From Branchiostoma floridae (taxonomy: Eukaryota > Chordata > Leptocardii > Amphioxiformes > Branchiostomatidae), in the NCBI RefSeq assembly GCF_000003815.2, contig NC_049991.1:10974715-11038714 (forward strand): DNA of 64,000 nt. Reading direction: 5' to 3'. The notes beneath the pieces were generated by a model. That model was not told where the DNA came from. It searched no databases and saw only the letters and a list, made by a program, of their open reading frames with translations. Position numbers and translations under genes: made by a program. Below, in pieces: positions 20,971 through 34,447 of this stretch (position 1 is the first letter of the stretch; each line of letters opens with the position of its first letter).

Positions 20971-20984
20971 CAAGATGGCTGCCG
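20971..20984 (+). promoter_or_regulatory. YY1-like site upstream of sidekick
   Basis: CAAGATGGCTGCCG, about 250 bp before the sidekick ATG, matches the YY1 core often located just downstream of start sites. Confidence 0.4.
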
Positions 20985-21231
20985 GAGAGTAACTAACTCA
21001 CAAGTGTTGGCACCTCAGTTTTGTTCGGGACAGGATATCCTATCGTCTATCTGTTGGGCCATAAGATACAGGAGATTGTTGTGTACAGGAGGAAGTACTA
21101 CTGGCGTGTAATAGTTGTCTTCCCGTGAGTATTTACTGGTTGTGAGACTCGTGAGACGGGCTGTTGTCCGGAAGAGTGGGGGCGGCCGGACGACTGGATA
21201 GCGAAAATTCGTCTGTACAACCGTGACGGGC

Positions 21232-21304
21232 ATGGCGACGACAATGGCCATGGTCTTCAGGACTATATTACTGATCTGCTGTATCACAGGAATCACCACA
21301 GCAG
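21232..21304 (+). CDS. sdk: sdk exon 1, signal peptide
   Basis: MATTMAMVFRTILLIC followed by CITGITTA is a typical secretory signal. The donor is G|GTAGGT, phase 1, which matches the phase of exon 2 and restores Asp at the junction. The exon is called from the signal peptide, donor and phase match; a later in-frame ATG (codon 5 or 7) could also be used. Confidence 0.8.
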
Positions 21305-24300
21305 GTAGGTGTGATAATGATGTGTAGGGTGTGTGAAGATATGGGTAAGGAACGCTGACAGGGTTTAAATGGCACACAGTTGTATTTGCTCAGGCCCTGC
21401 CTGTAAACTCTGATTTCTGTCCACAGCTACTCGTGAACAATTGCAACAATTCGATCAGCAAACGGTGCCTGAAACCGGACCAATTCCCCCAACACTCTCA
21501 TAAGTCAACGTCAGCTTTATTTGAATTATCTTGAGATCTTTTCCAGTGTTGTAAACATCCCATCCAGAGTTGTAGTTCTCGGTATTACGTTGCCCGAGTT
21601 CGTGTTGGACCCCTGCCAGTTTACTAAACCCACTTGATCGATGTTTACCGTACATCGATATTTGCTTCTTCCCGTTTCCCACATCAAAAGATCCATAATT
21701 CACGACGTTATAACGACGTACCCATTACCTTGGTATAGTAAAATGCAAAATATTGTTGGACAAGATTCTACTGATTCACACAAGGAAGCATCCCCCTCCT
21801 CACACATACTATATGGGGATTATGATGTCCCTTGGTGCAGTTTACCCTATTTGAATGTAGCAGTTCATTTTGCACTATTGCGTGACGGTCCTTGTTCCTT
21901 TGTTCACCAGGATGTGTTTACTACAAAGGAGAACACCGTTTCTATTCTCGTTATTTTCTATCGTGAAGCAAAATTGGGGCATGCCTGTGATATTGTGAAA
22001 ATCAAATTACCAGACCTATGGAGGACATTGTAAATGTGCTTTCGACTGGTTTATGGTCAGTAATAAATTTACTGACGTATTTTGCTACAAAATGAAATAG
22101 GCGATATAGTTGATTGCATTACTGTCTAGGTGTGTCCTGGAGAATGAGCACAATGAAGTGGCAGGTGAACAGGTTGTACCAAGTCCATATCGAGGTCTTG
22201 CAGATGGAAATTGTGTGAAATTAGGCCATTTCACAATCAACAACATCCTGTTATGTTTCATTTGGCATTTAAATGAGGCAATTCCCTGAAGTGTTGAGGT
22301 GTTATGTACAACATGAATTTTTATTAGGACATCCATCAGATACCAGTGTTATTGTAGTTAGATACAGGAAAATGTTGTATTTTTCACCATTGGTGAAATT
22401 CTATGAAAATTGGAACATCCTATGATTGGAAAACTTCAACTTCAGACTTCCAACAGTAAATGAAGATGAAGATGTAAGGTTGTTTATGATGCCTTTCTCA
22501 TGACAGTATCCCTTTGTATAAGTTGCAAAATAGGTAACAAAGCAAGCATACCTGAGCAGATAACTGGAGGTCCCATGTAGTTTTCATCCAAACAAAACTC
22601 CATTATTGTGGCTGTTGTTGGGCTTCTTTTACAAGGAACACCAAACACACAGGAACGTGCAATTATCAGGCAGTGGCCCTTCATTATTATGGTATTAGGG
22701 GTTGTCCACTACAGCTTACATGCTGAGTCAGGCAGTTTGACAGACAGGATCTCAGACAGACAACTGACTTCACACTACAGTCTGCATGAGGAGGAATCAC
22801 ATGGTGTCGTTGAACCTCAGTCCTGTAGTACATATTGCTTCTTTTTCCTTGTCCTAGAAAACAGTGGAGCACCTAAATCGTTCTAGATATAGAAAGAGAC
22901 AGAGTAGTTTTTAGGATATTTCATTGTCCTGTTCAAGTGTTTCCTACCTGTTTGGGTCATGTTTACCAAGTACTGTCTATAGTACTGTCTAAGCTGTCTA
23001 TCATCATGTAGTCTGACAACAGAGATGATTTACAAAGACATGTTCTTGAAGGACAGAAGAACAGTACGACCTGAGGTGTGTTGTGAATAGGCCACTCTAC
23101 CAGACATGGCCCCAGTGTCTCAGGTTCACCGCCACTGAATAACAACAATTGTATTTGGTTTTTGAGATCTGAATCCCTTCACCACATGATGAGATGTCAT
23201 TGAATTTAGAAGCACATGTACAATATATACAATAATGATCAGTAAAGGGAAAGTCAATGTTTGAATTTTTGTTTGTGTGTTTCCCTCCAGAACCCAACTG
23301 TCCTAGCTGACAGTTGCCCCAGTATGTGATTGTTCTACTGTTTGCCTTGCATAAATGTGTTTTTAGGACCATCTTTGTTCACCCCATACATGTCTGTAAT
23401 CCTAACCCTTTCAGCCTAGCCTTGGCCTGTATCTATTGGTCACAGTATGTAATGTTATTAGCTATGGGGTTTCACCTTTCAGAACTTCATAATGAAAAGA
23501 GCTACTGCTACTGTCTCTCCCTGTGCACTTGGTGCAGAACTAATTTTAGGGCACACAGACATGAGCATCTGAGATGTGTGATTTCATGCCTGTTATGAGT
23601 GACATTCCATTCCTATGTAAGGAATTAATGATGCCAGAATGTTTTCCTCAGCAGAAAGCCTATTGGTACATTTTGAAAAGACTCATTATAACAGTGGCAT
23701 TTTGTTTCACAGAAGATAACTGAGTAGTCCCTATGTGATTTCATGCATTGAAATCTATACTGATGGATTTGCAGTGTTATGGCAACTTTGTTCTAATCTA
23801 AACTGGTGCCTAGACAAGCAGAGACATCCTATGCAGTCAGGTTTATCAGACATGAAGATGTTATGTTTTATTTTGTATACTAATTACTATATTGAGGGAA
23901 GATGAGGTTCTGGTTGTTTAAAGGCCTTGAGCACTGCAGATTATCGCTAATATCAGCCAGTGATCTTATCTTTTTGTGGTGTTTAGGATGTAGTGTACGG
24001 TAAATGACTAGAATTAGAATGAAATGCACTCTAGCACAAAAATGTGCCTTTTTCCAACAGGAGGTAACATTTCATGTCAAGTCTTTTTTAATCTTTGCAG
24101 TAGTAAAATTCATTGGAGTATACCTTGTGTTTATTGGTTTACTTCTACTTCATTTTTTTTAAAGAATCACAAATATACTGGTTGGAATTGCTGCATGATT
24201 TGGATAATGGTGCATTTCTCATAACAAGCTCAACCGGGTGAATTCAGACACAAAGAATAGTTTATCAGTGCAGTCCATGGGATTGATCCTCTACATTATT

Positions 24301-27300
24301 CAGTCTGTCAGTTCTGATATATCTTTAGAATCCCTCGGGGCAGCTTGGGGCTAAACTGCCATTAGGTAGCACTGGTGACCTTGTGGTAACCCCCATCCAC
24401 TTCTGCAAACCACAATTTCATCAGCCAGAGATAGGCTTTCATTTGGTTATCTGTCATTCCCAGTCAACAGTTAGTCACCATAATGTCTGATGAAGAAGCA
24501 TATTCTCTACCTTGTTTAGATCACATATGACAGATTTGGTAGGGTGGTTCTGCACATCTGTGGATGTGTTGATAGATTGATCAGCCCATCTGCTTGGTTG
24601 ATCCCATCAGATCCCATCAGATATGTATATTGTTGCAAGGCTTCCCACTTCAACTGTTGTGACATTTTCTGTGAGATTCGTAATCTTAGGTAATGACATA
24701 TGAATTGAAGTTAAGCTGGAATAAGTAAAATAAGGCTATGTTACAGTTTTACTTCATTCTGAAAGAGAATGGGTGATGACTTGTTTTTGAAAATTTTTTC
24801 ATTTGCTGTGGCACAAGCTTTCAACTAAGCTGCTGGTTACCAAACCCCAGCCCGATCTCAAGTATCTATCGTGCGAAATTTTGAGGTTGGGGTATGGTAT
24901 CCAGGCTAGCTTTCAACATCTCTTTCTCACTAATTACATATTACAAGTTGTCAGGTTTTATTGAGTACTAAAGTACTAATGGTGCACTTTTTACCTGCTC
25001 TGCACCCGGAACACTTGACAAATTCAATAGGAATCAGGATTGACCCCTTACCTCAACTCTTGACCTGGTTTGGGGATGTATAGCTGAAGGCAAGATGCCT
25101 ACAAACATCTGGAAGTGTAATCAGACATGGTTACTTTTACTCCTGATGTTCTGCTTCATGTCCCTCCCATAAGGGTTCTCTGTCTCCTGACTCTGATTAC
25201 CTGTTGGTAGACACTACTACTGAATCTTGCAACAAATATGTAAAAGGGGTTTATTTGTTATGAACATGATATGGCATGTTTCTTGCAATAAAGTTGTTGC
25301 TCTGGTATATCCTGCTGTGGCAAGCCACATCTTCATTAGTTTACGCAGAAGAGGGTTGTTTGTATGTCTTGTCTCATACTGTACATCCTGATCATACAGT
25401 CATCTGTAGGACTAATCTAGAGTCTATTTACCAGACAATGATAGCAAATAGAGTAGTTTCAGCCAGGTAGGAGTTTTTTTTACTTTTTACTCAGATTATA
25501 TATACTAGATATAATCTGAGTAAAAAGACTCCTATGGAAGTAAATAGTATTACATGCCATGCATGCAGGTGTATTTTATGTGCCCCCCACCCCCCCCCCC
25601 CCCAATTACATGTTTATAAGTGTTCAAAGAATTCTTCTATAACATGTATTGAAAGAGAATTTGTGTAGTCAGTAAATCAAGTCTCTGAAACACCAGGCTC
25701 TTTACCTAGTACTAGTAGTGGTGCTGCTTGATTTACGGGAGGTCTTTACCCTTGGCTTCAAGGTCAGCAGTGAAAAACAACGTCAGCTGGAAAACTGGTA
25801 AGAGTATTCCTGAAGGAAGGAATAGTGTTGATAGGCTTTGACACAGCCAGACATCTGTTTACTTATTTTTGTCATACATGACATTCATATTTGAAATTAT
25901 ATCAAGTCAAACGTGTATGGTTGAAAACTAGTCCTTAGTGGACATTCTTGTGAACATTTGAAACGTATTGGGTAAAAACATGGGGAAAAGTTCCTTTGGG
26001 TAATGACATTTCATCTGAACTGTCCAGGTTCCAAGTCAGTGGAAGGGAACAGACCATTGTGGTGGGTATGCACTGTGTACACAAGGCAGAGCTAGCTGTT
26101 TGTGTTTCTTTTCACTCTGACTGGTTGCCAGGTACAGCTGGAATTCTCTTGATGTAATGTACTTTCAAGAACTGGACACAAACTTTAATTGTTGCTTTAC
26201 ATGTAGATACAGCATGTACGTTCAGTGTTCTCACCAGGCCTTTTCAGCATAGCGGGCCGATACGCTGTGGGCTGGAAAAATGACGCTGTAAAAAGCCCGC
26301 TACGCTGTATTTTCACCCAGCGTAGCGGCAAAAAAATGGGGGAAAACTGGAAAAATACCGTAGTAAAAATGCGAAAGCACGTGCCAAGCACGCGCCTCCG
26401 CTGTTTCAGGAAGTTTCAGCTCGAAGGGAGGTGTTTTATAGCACCCCGCGTACCGCTATCTCGCAGCCCCCACCCAGGACCGCCCCTTGCGCGGCGTGCG
26501 TTCTGTACTGTAAACAGAGAACCGGCACAAAACTTGTAAAAAGTTTCGGTTCAAGTCCGGTTAAAATCGGAACGGCAAGAAACGCTTCTTGGACTTGCAC
26601 AAAAATAGCACTTGTATACATTCCCTTTTATGTTGCAGTATACTTGTAAATCATCTAAAACCTTCCAAAGATCGAGAAATTTGCGTTGAGAAATGACGAA
26701 AACATCGTGCGCGCATGCAGGCAGCTAGCGGTAATGGCGGCGAAAACATCGTAAAATCTCGCAAAAAATTCTCGCGAGATCTGATGCGTCTCTGTGACGT
26801 CAGGGGAAGCTAGCGATCTCATTGGTTTAGGATAAACAACAGCAACGACCGCCATTTTTAGAGCAAATTTTACCGTATTTTACCCCGAAAATTTCTGCCG
26901 TTTTGGAGATTTTGCGGGCCCAAAACTCATATGTAAAATCCAAGATGGCGGCCATGAGAAGACGCGCGTCACCTGTGCTCCGTATGTAATTGAACTTCAA
27001 GCGCGTTTGCTTGTGCTGCAGAGTGATCTTATAACTTATATCGTTCATAGTGCATAGTTTATACGTCTGCTCAAAAGTTTAATTCTCAAGATTAACATGG
27101 AACGTGAAAAAGACGGAGAAGAGAGTGAGTTCGAGCCGGCGAAGACAACAAAGAGGTACAGAACCAGATCTGGAAAAACACAGCCGTGGAACACCCCAGC
27201 GAAGAACATCCTTGAGTTCGAAGTACTTTCCGAAGACCACGCAGATAGTGAGAAAACGAAGGTATGTAATCTCAAGTGTCGCACTTCACTGGATCGCATT

Positions 27301-30300
27301 CCCTTGTGGATAAACGCCACCAGAGGCCACTTGAACGAAGAGTTTGAAAAACAGACAGGGTACAAGGTTACCTGGAAAGACACTCAGCTCTCAATCACAG
27401 ACCCCACAAAACCAGGAGATAATATCAAGGTTGTGAACATTCACTTCTACAAGACGGGAACGATTCTCTTACAAGGCAAAGGGTCCAAATGGTTTGCCGA
27501 CAAGATCTTCCCAAAAGTGAAAGACGCCATCAATAATCCCAAAAGCGCATCTCAGGGTCAAGATGGCGGACATACTGCGGGGGAAGCGAGTGTGAATGAG
27601 GTTGAAACAATAGACAACAACCCAGTAACAATAGGAACGTACTCAAACACTGACAAGTCCGCCATGATGGCCTCTGACGTGGATCCGAACCAGTCTACAC
27701 CTGCTAAGGCCGACACCACACATGTGACTCTAGAGAAAGAGAACAGAGCAGAACACACTACTCCGAAGTCCCTCACTTCTCCCTCCATTCGTAAAGTGTT
27801 CGGCGGCCTGGAGAATATAATCCTGAGCCCCTTTACCAAGATGAGAGAATCGAGTGGTAAAAGTAGAGAAGAGAAGTCGCAACAGACAAACCGATCCCGC
27901 CGAGCCATACTGAACGACGACTCATCCCTGAATACGAAGAGCCCCGATGCTAATAGCGAAGCTCTGTACACAAATCTGGTCGACGATTTGAATGAACTGA
28001 AAACCCTTGTTTTCAGCAACAAAGTAGCAATGGATAAACAAGAGAGGCAAATCGCCGAACTCCAAGCTAACACTCACAACAAAACAAAACAGATCGAGAA
28101 ACAGGCCAAACAAATTGAAGACCTAAGGACTCAGCTTCAACATCAACGTGAGTTCTCCAAAGACCTCTCCGACAAACTTTCCTCCACATGTAAATGTGTT
28201 TGTGCCGCTAGAGGAGATGAAAGTAGAATACAGCGCTTATACTCAGAGATTGTGGGGGAAAATAGCGGCACCCAGACACCCACAGCTAATGGCGGCCCTA
28301 AAACATCAGCCCCCGACACACAGACGTCGACGACCCCTTGCACACAGGCCCCGGCAGCTCCCCGTGCATCAGCGCCCGACAAACAGACATCGACGGCCCC
28401 TTGTACACAGGCCCCGGCAGCTCCCCGTACGCAGGTCCCGAGAGGTTTCGGCACAAAGGCTCCGGTGGCACCCCCTGGTACCCAGCCCTCAGTCCCCAAC
28501 ACACAGGACCTGGTGGCCTCCCGTAGCAAGACCCCGGCAGCCGCCAGCTCACAAACGGCGGCAGCTCCCAGGATAGAGGCCACGGCAGCCACTGACACGC
28601 AGGTACCGCACGGCCTTGGCGCACGAGCCCCGACAGCACTCCGTACACAGCCCACTCCCGTGACTCCTGCTCCCACTTCCCAGAACGAGAAAAAACAGGT
28701 CAGAGTCTTTGCTGATTCCCTTTGGAATGGTGTGGACACAAACAGGATGTTTAGCCACAAAACGTCTACCATCACCAAGTCCGGCACACTGAGGAGAGCT
28801 TTTGACAACGTTACTAATTCATCCCCTGACACCACGACTGAGCTGCTAATAATACATGTTGCTTCGAATGACATGGACAACTCAAAAACCAGAACAGACA
28901 GTGTGAACTCTTGCTTAGATGACACGCACAAATTGATTAACAATGCAAAAGAAACGTTCCCGAACGCTACGATAGTAATGTCGCAAGTTCTACCAAGAGG
29001 CAAACACATGGACTCCACTCTGAACAGGAACATTGCGCAGTATAACAACTCCGTCGAGAAGCTATGTGCAGAAGATGACAAACTCCTCTACGTCCGACAC
29101 AGGCTGTTATCAGAAGAACGATCTCTGTACAAACCCGATGGAGTACACATCACTCCTGCTGGCGTTAGCTTGCTGGTTGCTGACGTGAAGCGCACGCTGC
29201 GCCACCACCAACAGTTCACCACTAACGTCGCCAACAGACAACACACACCGCCAGGCAGACAACAGACCAGACCACAAAGGAACTCACCTAGGCACAACAC
29301 CACCACATACATGCAGCCCGGACAGTACTCCCCCCCGAGAAGCTTCCCGAAGGCCCAGCGGAACCAGCCGGCATCGTTCCCGTGGAACCCAACACCCCCA
29401 GCTCCACCCCAATGGTCCAACTGGAACGGACGACCTGAGCCGAGATGGAATGAAAGGCAGGACAAGCACCACGCTATCGAAAAACTGGTGAACATAATGA
29501 AGGACTTCCTGAATTATTGAACAGACCCTTGAAAGTTAAGGACAGTACATGGATACAGTATCCCAAGCCAAGGTGTTCAGGTAACAAGTTCAAGTTCTTC
29601 CGTTAAGTTAAGATGTACTTAACGAAGTTATAAGTGCCATACATTTCTCCGTAATGATATACCGTCAAGTTAAGATTAATTTAGTGAAGTTACAAGTGTC
29701 ATACATCTCTCCGTGTAATAATATACTAGTAGTTTTATTCTATTATGATATTTTCTCATAAGTTGTATCACTCTGCACACAACGCAGCCACGCTTCCCAT
29801 TCTCAGTGGCGCACATTCGGTATGTCAACTCAAAAAGTAGCCCTGAAGTTCGGTTCATGGAACATTCAGGGCGGACTTAGACGCAAAAGTGTAGATGAAG
29901 ATTTTATTTCTTATTTAGAACAATTTGATTTTGTGTGTCTTCAAGAAACATGGCTTAGACCAGGAGAAGACTTTAGAGTAGAATCATTTAGCTATTTTAG
30001 AAGCGACAGAAACTTAAAAAAGAAGTCAAAAAGAAATTCAGGTGGTATAGTTTTCATGTTCCGACAGAAATACACAAAAGGCATCACAAAACTCCCCACG
30101 AGACATTGTGGTGCAAATTAGACAAATCTTTTTTTGGATTAGAGCGGGACCTTTTTATTGGAGGTGTCTACTTTTCTCCTGAATATTCAACGCATTTCGA
30201 AACAAACAACAACCTGCTCTTTGACATCTTACATGATGATATCAGTAGATTCTCCAACCAAGGAAATATTATACTGCTAGGTGACCTAAACGCGAGAACA

Positions 30301-33300
30301 GGCCCTCTGCAGGAAACTATCATTCAAGACGACTGTCTTAACCACAACCTTGTAGACCTTAAAAACGATATAAGACCCAGGGCAAGCTGTGACAAGGGAA
30401 TAAATAAATACGGTAACCAACTTATAGAGCTTTGTTCAGCAGCCGATCTGACCATAGTAAACGGTCGGGTACCGGGAGATCTGTCTGGAAAGTTCACTTG
30501 TCATAAATACAACGGCTCAAGCTTAATTGATTACTGCATTGTCAACTCTGAATTCCTCACAATGGTTCAATATTTTAAAGTTAACGATATATCTATTTTC
30601 TCTGACCATTGTTTAATTGAATGCTCAATCTCAACTAACTACTCACCATATGTAACACCAGCCATACCCCCAACAAACCCATTACCAACTAAATATGTTT
30701 GGGATGATAACTCCAAACTCAAATTCACAGAGGCATTACAGGATCCTCCGATATCACAAATCTTGCAAAACTTTACTGCTAAATCTTTTTATGACGTAGA
30801 TAAAGCGGTAAAAGAATTTTCTGATATAATCACACATGTAGCTGATAAATCTCTGCGCAAAATTACCCACAACAATAGCAAGAAAAGAAAAAAGAAAAGT
30901 AAACCATGGTTCAACCATCCATGTGCATCTCTCAAACACAAAATTAAACAATTAGCCGCTCAATACTCTAAGTGCCCGTGGAAACTTGATGTTCGCCATG
31001 CATACTTCTGTAATTTAAAATTGTACAAAAAGACAATCAAAACAGAGAAAAGACTCTTTAAAGAAAAACAACTAAACAATCTCAGAAAACTCAGTAAGGA
31101 AAATCCACAAAAATTTTGGAGGGAAATCAAATCACTAAGACAGGAAGACAATGTAACACAAAAGGATGATAACGTCATTAACCCTGAAGAATGGGTGACT
31201 CATTTTAAAACCTTAAACAATCTTGTTGATAATAAAGAACCAAATAAAGACTTCATCCAACATGCAGCTCAAGAATGGCCTGAAAAACTTAACATATCAA
31301 CAGATAACATAACATCACTATCAGACGCGGGATACCAAAGACACATAGAAAACATTCTTAACACGCTTGAAAATTCAGTAGGGAATCCACTGGACTTTGA
31401 TATCTCGGAAGAAGAAATTCTAGAAGGCCTTCGCAATCTGAAAGCCAATAAATCATGTGGAACAGATTCCATTATCAATGAGATGCTAAAATGCGGCGGA
31501 AGTCTACTTTTACAACCTTTAAAGAAACTCTTCAACACCACCCTTCAGTCAGGAAAATTTCCCCATCAGTGGAGTCAGAGCGTCTTAGTACCGATATTCA
31601 AAAGTGGTAACCCAACAAATCCATCAAATTATAGAGGAATTGCTATCTCAAGTTGCGTCGGAAAATTATTTACATTTGTGCTAAACAAACGACTTCAATG
31701 CTTTCTCGAAGATAACAATATACTGTCTCCATTTCAATCTGGTTTCCGAACGAATTTTCGCACAAGTGACAACATTTTTGTTCTCAAAACTCTAGTTGAT
31801 AAGCAGATATCCACGCCCGGGGGCAAATTGTATGCCTGTTTTGTAGATTTCAAAAAGGCATTCGATTCTGTTTGGAGAAATGGGTTGTTTTACAAAATCT
31901 TATCTTCAGGTGTAGGGGGGAACTTTTTCAAACTTATACAGACAATGTACTCAAACATAGAATATTGTGTCAAAAATTCAAACGGTTTATCAGCATACTT
32001 CAAGTCAACCTGCGGGGTGCGTCAAGGGTGCAATTTAAGCCCACTCCTCTTCAATCTATATGTTAATGACCTCCCAACCTTACTAAACTCACCACTCTGC
32101 GATCCCGTCATTCTAAAAGATACTTCTATCAATAGCCTTTTCTGGGCAGATGACCTCGTGCTGTTATCCAAATCAGAAAGTGGTCTAAAGGAATGCTTGA
32201 AGAGATTAGATAACTTTTGCTCCACTTGGAAATTAACTATTAATAAGAATAAAACTAAAATAATGATTTTCTCAAAAAACGGACAAACAAGTAAAAACTA
32301 CCGCCCTCACTTCCAATCACAGGGTCACACATTAGATATAACATCCTCCTACACATATCTAGGAGTCGACATAACCCCCTCGGGATCATTTAATCGTGCA
32401 AATAAACAACTTAGAACTAAAGCTCTCCGTGCCTCTTTTAAACTTAAGTCATTACTATCAACAAATCACAACCCATCCACTCCCCTCGCATTAGAACTGT
32501 TTAATAGTCTAGTTAAGCCAATCCTACTGTACTGTAGTGAAATATTAAGCACAAATATCCAATGCAGGGACCTGATTCTTAGAGGTATAAAAGAATCCCC
32601 AAATGAAAACATACGAATTATATTATCCAACATCCTATCTCCGATAGTAGGATCACCAGTAGGTATTATTAAGACAAACCGTATCGGAAAGAAAACTGAT
32701 CCTAATTGCAGCCGCCCTATACTCATACGTCTTAAAAAATACAGTGATAAGCTTAAAATAGTGCATAATTCTAACATACTAAGAAACCAAAATGTATCGG
32801 TAGAGCAACCTACAGTATCATACGAAGTTCCAGACTTAGAATATGTTCTCTTAAACTACTACAAAATACTACTCCGTGTTCCCAGAAGCTCCATCAACGC
32901 CGCTGTAAGGGGGGAACTAGGAGCGTTCCCACTGTACATTGACACCCAAACTCAGTTAATAAAATATTGGCTCAGACTACAGAACATGCCTAATGACAGA
33001 ATTGTGAAAAAAGCATATGATGTAGCTGTCGAAGAAGACCAAGATTGGGCTGTACATGTTCAAGATATGCTAAGCCGACATGGATTCCGAAATATTTGGC
33101 TCAATCCTACTGTTGACGCCAAATATTTTGGAAACACATTTAAGGAACGCATGAAGGACGCATTCCTCTCTGAATGGAGACAAAAAATAAGAAACAACAA
33201 TAAACTCAAAGTATATTCTAAAATAAAAACTCAGTTTGGCATAGAAAACTACCTCTTATCTATTCAAAACAAAAACTTTGTGAACAGCATTACCAAACTG

Positions 33301-34416
33301 AGAATAAGTGCACATTGCCTCGAAATTGAAAAAGGTCGCCACCATAAAATACCAACAGATCAGAGACTATGTCCTTCATGTCAAGATGACACCAGCATTG
33401 AAGATGAGTATCATTTCATTATGACCTGTCCTACATACAATGAAGAAAGACAAAAGCTAATGAAATCAATCACATGTAAGTCAAATATGTCTCTACCACA
33501 CACAAGTAATGACACTTTCAATATACTCTTATCATGTCATGACTCTATATCTATGTACATAGGTCAATACATTTATCACGCTATGCAAAAAAGAAACTGT
33601 ACCATTCCTAAATAACTTTTGACAAATATTATGTCGCTAGTAGCTTAGATATACCCAACTGATGTATGTTATAGTTCCCTTTAATACCTACCGTAGATTC
33701 CACTAGTATTGTAGTGACCGAAATTGTAATACCTGCCGTATTTTCCACTAGTATTGTAGTAACCGAAATTATTGCAATATAACTTATATGTGTAGTGTTA
33801 GACTGTACCTTTTATTGTATATACATTGCCATGCATTGTCACTGATACAATTGTTGCGCAATAAACCATCTATCTATCTATCTATCAAAAGGAAGCAAAG
33901 TAGCCTGATTAAATCTCGCTTATAGCAGCCCGCCAAACATCCGCCGGCCCACTCCGCGGGGAGGGGCCAGTTAGAGCCCTGGACAGCGGGAGTTTGTGTT
34001 ACACAGACTAGAAGCAAAGGTATTCTTGTTGTTTTTACGTCCGACACCTCTTATGTGAACGCATTATTCGTCCGCCGATCGCGAACTTGAAAGTCGGCCG
34101 GGGATTCCCCGTGCCGAGCACATGTTTCTGCGTGTTTTGTTCTGTTTACGATGAAAAAAAATACGATGGAAACAGAGACTGTCAAAGTTGTTTATCTAGA
34201 AAAAGTTGGTGGCAAACCGGACAATATTTATGAGTACTGTTGAGCTGAGTAAAGTTTGTTGTTTATGAGTTTTTAGTTGTCTTTGATGCTTTGACTCAAA
34301 GTATCGTTACGTCAAACTGCTACAATTATCGTAGATATGCCCCTAAAAACTGATACAATAAGCCTTCTGAATAGCCTAAAATGCAAGAGCTTCCGGGGGG
34401 TTCGCCCCCCTGGGGC

Positions 34417-34447
<31 letters not shown>

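Larger units (their letters stand above)
26980..33892 (+). mobile_element. CR1/L2-group LINE, nearly intact
   Basis: A two-ORF non-LTR retrotransposon in the same orientation as sidekick, inside intron 1. ORF1 (27097-29520) has a coiled coil and an SGNH-esterase domain. ORF2 (29822-33615) has an APE endonuclease and reverse transcriptase. The 3' end is a (ATCT) microsatellite (about 33867-33886) as in several CR1/L2-type families. The 300-bp spacer between ORFs and the 3' UTR both contain tandem duplications. One frameshift near 30105-30121 is the only lesion seen. Left end not determined; no target duplication found. Confidence 0.85.
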
